A stretch of 64,000 nucleotides of DNA from an uncultured Senegalimassilia sp. GTDB lineage: Bacteria; Actinomycetota; Coriobacteriia; Coriobacteriales; Eggerthellaceae. The DNA is taken from positions 32,016-96,015 of the forward strand of contig NZ_CAKUAT010000010.1 of assembly GCF_934636665.1 (NCBI RefSeq), written 5' to 3'. Positions 60,739 to 64,000 of this stretch are shown here, in pieces. The position numbers and the translations under genes are program-made. The notes beneath the pieces were generated by a model that was given only the letters and a program-made list of their open reading frames with translations, searched no databases and was not told where the DNA came from. Every line of letters begins with the position of its first letter. The stretch's first letter is position 1.

Positions 60739-62900
60739 CTCGCATCACCTCCTTTCAGCTCTTCTTCCGATAGCTGCGACATGGCGATCTCGCGATACTC
60801 CTGACAGCTTTCCATCAGCTGCTCATGCGTGCCCACCCCCACGACGCGGCCGTCATCGAGCACCACGATCTGGTCTGCGTTGAGCACTGTGGAGATGCGC
60901 TGCGCCACGATGACCACGGTCTTCCCGCCCAAACGGCAGGAAAGCTCATGGCGAAGCGCGGCGTCGGTCTTGTAGTCGAGCGCGCTGAAACTGTCGTCGA
61001 ACAGGTACGCGCGGGCATCGGTGGCAAGCGCGCGGGCGATGGCCAGGCGCTGGCGCTGACCGCCCGAGACGTTCGTGCCGCCTTGGGAGATGGGCGTTGC
61101 CAGCCCCTCGGGACGCTCAGCGATGAACTCGCCCGCCTGCGCCACGTCGGCGGCTGCGCGGATACGGTCCTCATCGGCATCGTCGACGCCATAGCCCACG
61201 TTCGAGGCTATGGTGCCGCTGAACAGAAACGCCGCCTGGGGCACATAGCCCAGCTGCGCGCGCAGGGCATGCTGGCCGACATCGCGCACATCCACACCAT
61301 CGACGGTGATGCGGCCCGACGTGACGTCATGGAAGCGCTCCGCCAGCTTGAGCACCGTGGACTTGCCGCTGCCCGTGGAGCCGATAATGGCCGTGGTCTT
61401 GCCCGGTTCGCACGTGAAGCTGACGTCCTCGAGCACGCATTCGGCGCCGTCCGAGTACCTGAAGCTCACGTTCTCGAAGGCGATGCGCGCGCCCGGCAGC
61501 CCGTTAGCGCCGAGCAGCGCGTCCTTTGCGTTTCCGGGCTCGGGGTCGGCAATGGAGGGCTTGCATTCGAGCACCTCGTCGATGCGCTGGGCTGCCACGT
61601 CGGCGCGCGGCAGCATGATGGACAGCATGCCGATCATAAGAAAGCCCATGATGATGACCATGGAGTAGGTGATGAACGCGATGAGGTCGCCGGTTTGCAG
61701 GTTGCCCGCATCGATGGCGTGGCCGCCGAACCAGATGATGCCCACGGACACCAGGTTCATGATGAGCATCATGAGCGGCATCATGAAGGTCATCACGCGG
61801 TTGGTGAACAGCTGCGTCTTCATCAGGCGCATATTCGCCTCATCGAAGCGCGCCTCCTCGTGCTGCTCGCGGCCGAACGCACGGATGACCGGCAAGCCCG
61901 TGAGCAGCTCGCGGGAAACCAGGTTCACCCGGTCGATGAGCTTCTGCATGATCTTGAACTTGGGCATGGCAACCTTCATGAGCACGCCCATGACCGCCGC
62001 AATGGCCACAACCGCCGCGATGATGATCCAACCCATGGAAAGGTCGGTGCGCGCGATCATGATGATGCCGCCGATGGCCAGGATGGGCGCATAAAGCACC
62101 ATGCGCAGCAGCATGACGGTGACCATCTGCACGAGCTGCACGTCGTTGGTGCCGCGCGTGATCAGCGACGCCGCGCTGAACGATTGGATCTCGGCATCGG
62201 AAAAGTTCACCACCTGGTTGAACAGGCGCTCGCGCAGGCTGCGGCCCACCTTGGCCGCGGTTCGCGACGATAAAAAGCCCACCATGACGGCGATGACCAT
62301 GCCGAGTGCGGCAAGGCCGAGCATCTTCGCGCCGGTTGCCACCAGGTAGTCCATCTGCATGGCATCAAGGTCGTAGCCTAGCTGCTCGTACTCGGCGCGA
62401 GCCGCGGCCAAACCCTGCTGCGCGATAAGCGTATCGGCCATATCGCCCATGGATTCACGCGCACGATCGAGCATGGTCTGGATGTCGGCCTTCCCGATTA
62501 TGCCCTGGTCGTATGCGACTTTCACCTGGTCAAGGTCCAGCTCGGCGATTTGATCGGCATAGCAGGTCACCGTCATGGGCAGCGCCATGGCGTCATCAAG
62601 CGCCGCACGATCGCGCTTGCCGGACTCCGTCAGCGCATACGTACCGTCTTCGTTTTGCGCATAAGCGTCGGCGAACATCTGCTCATCGGACTCGGGGAGC
62701 ATCATGGCCACCAGGTCATGGGTGCGCTCGGTGAGCTGCTCGGCAGCCACATCTTGCACGCCCTGCTGCTGGATGCCCGTATCGACGATGTCGGAGGTGT
62801 AGTTGGGCAGCGCCAGGTCGCATGCCGCCTGCACGCACAGCAGCACCACGATCAGCAGCACCACCAGCTTGTGCTGGGCAAGGTTCTTGATTATGCGCAC
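60735..62900 (-). CDS. ABC exporter half-transporter, degenerate ATPase site and large external loop
   Basis: A 721-residue partner subunit. Between helix 1 (8-30) and helix 2 (about 190-212) is an acidic loop of about 150 residues predicted outside the cell. The ATPase domain has GSTGSGKSTVLKLAERF and NVSGGQRQRLAIARAL, but Walker B reads LFDDSFSALD (Asp for catalytic Glu) and the switch His is Gln (VAQRIST). Together with SAGQ in the partner this gives one degenerate and one canonical site, as in TM287/288-type heterodimers. It starts at GTG 62900, ten bases inside the MarR gene. Confidence 0.92.
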   Translation of the reverse strand: MRIIKNLAQHKLVVLLIVVLLCVQAACDLALPNYTSDIVDTGIQQQGVQDVAAEQLTERTHDLVAMMLPESDEQMFADAYAQNEDGTYALTESGKRDRAALDDAMALPMTVTCYADQIAELDLDQVKVAYDQGIIGKADIQTMLDRARESMGDMADTLIAQQGLAAARAEYEQLGYDLDAMQMDYLVATGAKMLGLAALGMVIAVMVGFLSSRTAAKVGRSLRERLFNQVVNFSDAEIQSFSAASLITRGTNDVQLVQMVTVMLLRMVLYAPILAIGGIIMIARTDLSMGWIIIAAVVAIAAVMGVLMKVAMPKFKIMQKLIDRVNLVSRELLTGLPVIRAFGREQHEEARFDEANMRLMKTQLFTNRVMTFMMPLMMLIMNLVSVGIIWFGGHAIDAGNLQTGDLIAFITYSMVIIMGFLMIGMLSIMLPRADVAAQRIDEVLECKPSIADPEPGNAKDALLGANGLPGARIAFENVSFRYSDGAECVLEDVSFTCEPGKTTAIIGSTGSGKSTVLKLAERFHDVTSGRITVDGVDVRDVGQHALRAQLGYVPQAAFLFSGTIASNVGYGVDDADEDRIRAAADVAQAGEFIAERPEGLATPISQGGTNVSGGQRQRLAIARALATDARAYLFDDSFSALDYKTDAALRHELSCRLGGKTVVIVAQRISTVLNADQIVVLDDGRVVGVGTHEQLMESCQEYREIAMSQLSEEELKGGDAR

Positions 62901-63547
62901 GGCGCGCCCCCTTCCGCGGAAGCGGTTTGCGAAGATGAGCCTACCACGGAAGCGGGGTCGTCTGCGACCACGTCTGCGCTATCGGTACCCGCCCCGGAAG
63001 CGAAGCTCGTACCGGCATGATCGGCGTTTGCAGCGGAAGCGGGGCTTGCATCAGCGCTCGTTACCGGGCAGCCAGCTTGCGCGCAGCCGTTCTGCTGCGC
63101 CGGCGCCGCCTCGCAAGCGGGGAAATCCGCCAGGCGCTCAACGATGCGCACGAGATGCTCGGCATCTTCGGGGCCGAGATAGGTGAGCACCTTGTCGATC
63201 ATCTGCTCATGCAACTCGCGACCGCGTGCGCTGAAGGCACGGCCATCCTCGGTAAGATGCACCGTGACCGCACGGCTATCGCCCTTGTCGCGTTGACGCG
63301 TGATAAGGCCCTTCTCCTCAAGAGATTTCAAGGTCTGGGACACGGCGCTCGGAGTTGCCTGTCCGCACTTGGCGATATCGCCGGATCGGACCTTCCTCCC
63401 CTCGCCCTCAAGGCGGGAAACCGCCATGATCGCGTACATCTCCGCCGACGTGATGCCTTTGGGCGTCGGCGGCTCTTGACGTTGCTTTCGCATTCGAGCT
63501 GCGGCATCGAACAAGCGACGACGCAATCCAGCTGCGGTATCGTCCAC
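62891..63547 (-). CDS. MarR-family regulator with long Cys-containing tail
   Basis: A 218-residue regulator. Residues 1-140 are a normal MarR domain (KGITSAEMYAIMAVSRLEGE, CGQATPSAVSQTLKSLEEKG, wing RQRDKGDSRAVTVHLTEDG). The last ~75 residues are a low-complexity Ala/Ser/Asp-rich tail with several Cys (ACEAAPAQQNGCAQAGC). It likely represses its own operon with the two ABC genes, binding the inverted repeat at 63573-63602. Its stop overlaps the ABC gene start by ten bases. Confidence 0.88.
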   Translation of the reverse strand: MDDTAAGLRRRLFDAAARMRKQRQEPPTPKGITSAEMYAIMAVSRLEGEGRKVRSGDIAKCGQATPSAVSQTLKSLEEKGLITRQRDKGDSRAVTVHLTEDGRAFSARGRELHEQMIDKVLTYLGPEDAEHLVRIVERLADFPACEAAPAQQNGCAQAGCPVTSADASPASAANADHAGTSFASGAGTDSADVVADDPASVVGSSSQTASAEGGAPCA

Positions 63548-63572
63548 GCGAATCTCCTTTCGTTACTGAATT

Positions 63573-63602
63573 GTTTAGGTGCTTAATGTTTAGCCCCTAA
63601 AC
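63573..63602. promoter_or_regulatory. 30-bp inverted repeat, MarR operator
   Basis: GTTTAGGtGCT and AGCcCCTAAAC are inverted arms (one unpaired position in 11) around an eight-base centre, 25 bases upstream of the MarR gene start. Size and placement match a MarR-family operator for autoregulation. Confidence 0.65.
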
Positions 63603-63888
63603 CATAGCACGAGCTAAGGAGTTTCAATCGAAGCATTGAAAGTATGTTGGAAAGTCCATATGCCGTATCCGCCAAGCTGCCGGAAACATAGGCGCTTGGG
63701 GAAGCGAAGGAAAGCGACAAGGCGAGAGCTCCGTTCGTGGGAGCGAACGTAAGCGACGCGCCCGTCGTCTGACGGTTTCCCGCCCCTATTGATGCTCGGA
63801 GGTCAAGGCAAGCAACGTGCCCATCGGCCGCATACCCTCACCTTGGTTAATGCTCAACGGCTACAGCGAACAAACCCGAGAATACAAA
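63603..63888. other. intergenic, no gene recognised
   Basis: Between the MarR operator and the tRNA-Asp terminator. I see no supported frame and no SRP RNA, 6S RNA or RNase P signature. Confidence 0.35.
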
Positions 63889-63912
63889 AAGCCCAGCCAA
63901 ATGGCTGGGCTT
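63889..63912 (-). terminator. terminator of tRNA-Asp
   Basis: AAGCCCAGCC and GGCTGGGCTT form a perfect 10-bp stem with a four-base loop; on the minus strand TTTTTGTATT overlaps and follows. It lies ten bases past the tRNA 3' end. Confidence 0.85.
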
Positions 63913-63922
63913 GAACAATCGA

Positions 63923-63999
<77 letters not shown>

Positions 64000-64000
64000 A

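Noticed and set aside
63780..63840. SRP RNA-like word (GAGGTCAAGGCAAGCAACG)
   Set aside because: The GGAA tetraloop core (CCGGAAGG...AGCAGCC) of SRP RNA is absent and no long hairpin forms.

Overview
The window is chromosomal DNA from a high-GC anaerobic actinobacterium, most likely of the class Coriobacteriia, family Eggerthellaceae. Three things point there. Genes show strong third-position G/C bias, which produces long false reading frames opposite most true genes. There is a membrane LuxR regulator of the 12-helix type next to a Tat-exported flavin reductase and a multiheme cytochrome, the usual Eggerthellaceae arrangement for anaerobic respiratory reductases. There is also a membrane-bound [NiFe] hydrogenase. 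I cannot name the genus from sequence alone. No prophage, insertion sequence, CRISPR array or rRNA operon was seen. One tRNA gene (Asp, GTC) lies at the right edge.

Left part (1-7,066): a dGTPase (minus) diverges from a regulator with two fused MarR-type domains. Next comes a respiratory module: a membrane LuxR regulator (minus), divergent from a Tat lipoprotein flavoprotein and a five-heme-motif NrfH-like cytochrome. A 360-base intergenic tract of repeated GGGAGCTCCC hairpins follows.

Housekeeping block (7,067-34,314, almost all minus strand). In transcription order it runs asp23/gls24-like, fakA-like, recG, rsmD, coaD, a coiled-coil protein, the DUF177 (YceD) protein, rpmF, plsX, rnc, smc, ftsY, a metallo-beta-lactamase-fold hydrolase, ffh, a GNAT acetyltransferase, rpsP, khpA, rimM, trmD, lepB, glyQ, glyS, the PPDK regulatory protein and ppdK. 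It covers lipid and coenzyme A synthesis, the SRP pathway, 16S rRNA and tRNA modification, chromosome structure and pyruvate/PEP metabolism. rpmB is divergent at its head.

Middle part (34,600-48,800): a zinc-ribbon coiled-coil protein, a Nif3-like protein, a PHP phosphoesterase, a cysteine desulfurase and rpe (all minus). Then an alkyltransferase-like protein lacking the catalytic cysteine, a VanZ-RDD-NAD(P)HX epimerase fusion, mfd, nth and a stand-alone CarD-like regulator. DNA repair and RNA-polymerase-binding functions are enriched here.

Right part (47,800-64,000): a hydrogenase maturation protease with a small membrane protein, then the hydrogenase small, large and cytochrome b subunits (own terminator), divergent from pheA. 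These are followed by mntP, a MutY-like glycosylase without Fe-S ligands, an Rrf2 regulator and an AAA+-like protein without a recognisable P-loop (the last two overlapping at TAATG). Next come a HAD phosphatase, a heterodimeric ABC exporter with its MarR regulator and a clear 30-bp operator, and tRNA-Asp.

Most interesting items: the VanZ-RDD-epimerase fusion, the Cys-less alkyltransferase-like protein, the cluster-less MutY-like enzyme, the AAA+-like/Rrf2/MutY-like gene set, and the reductase module whose substrate-binding motifs differ from fumarate reductase.
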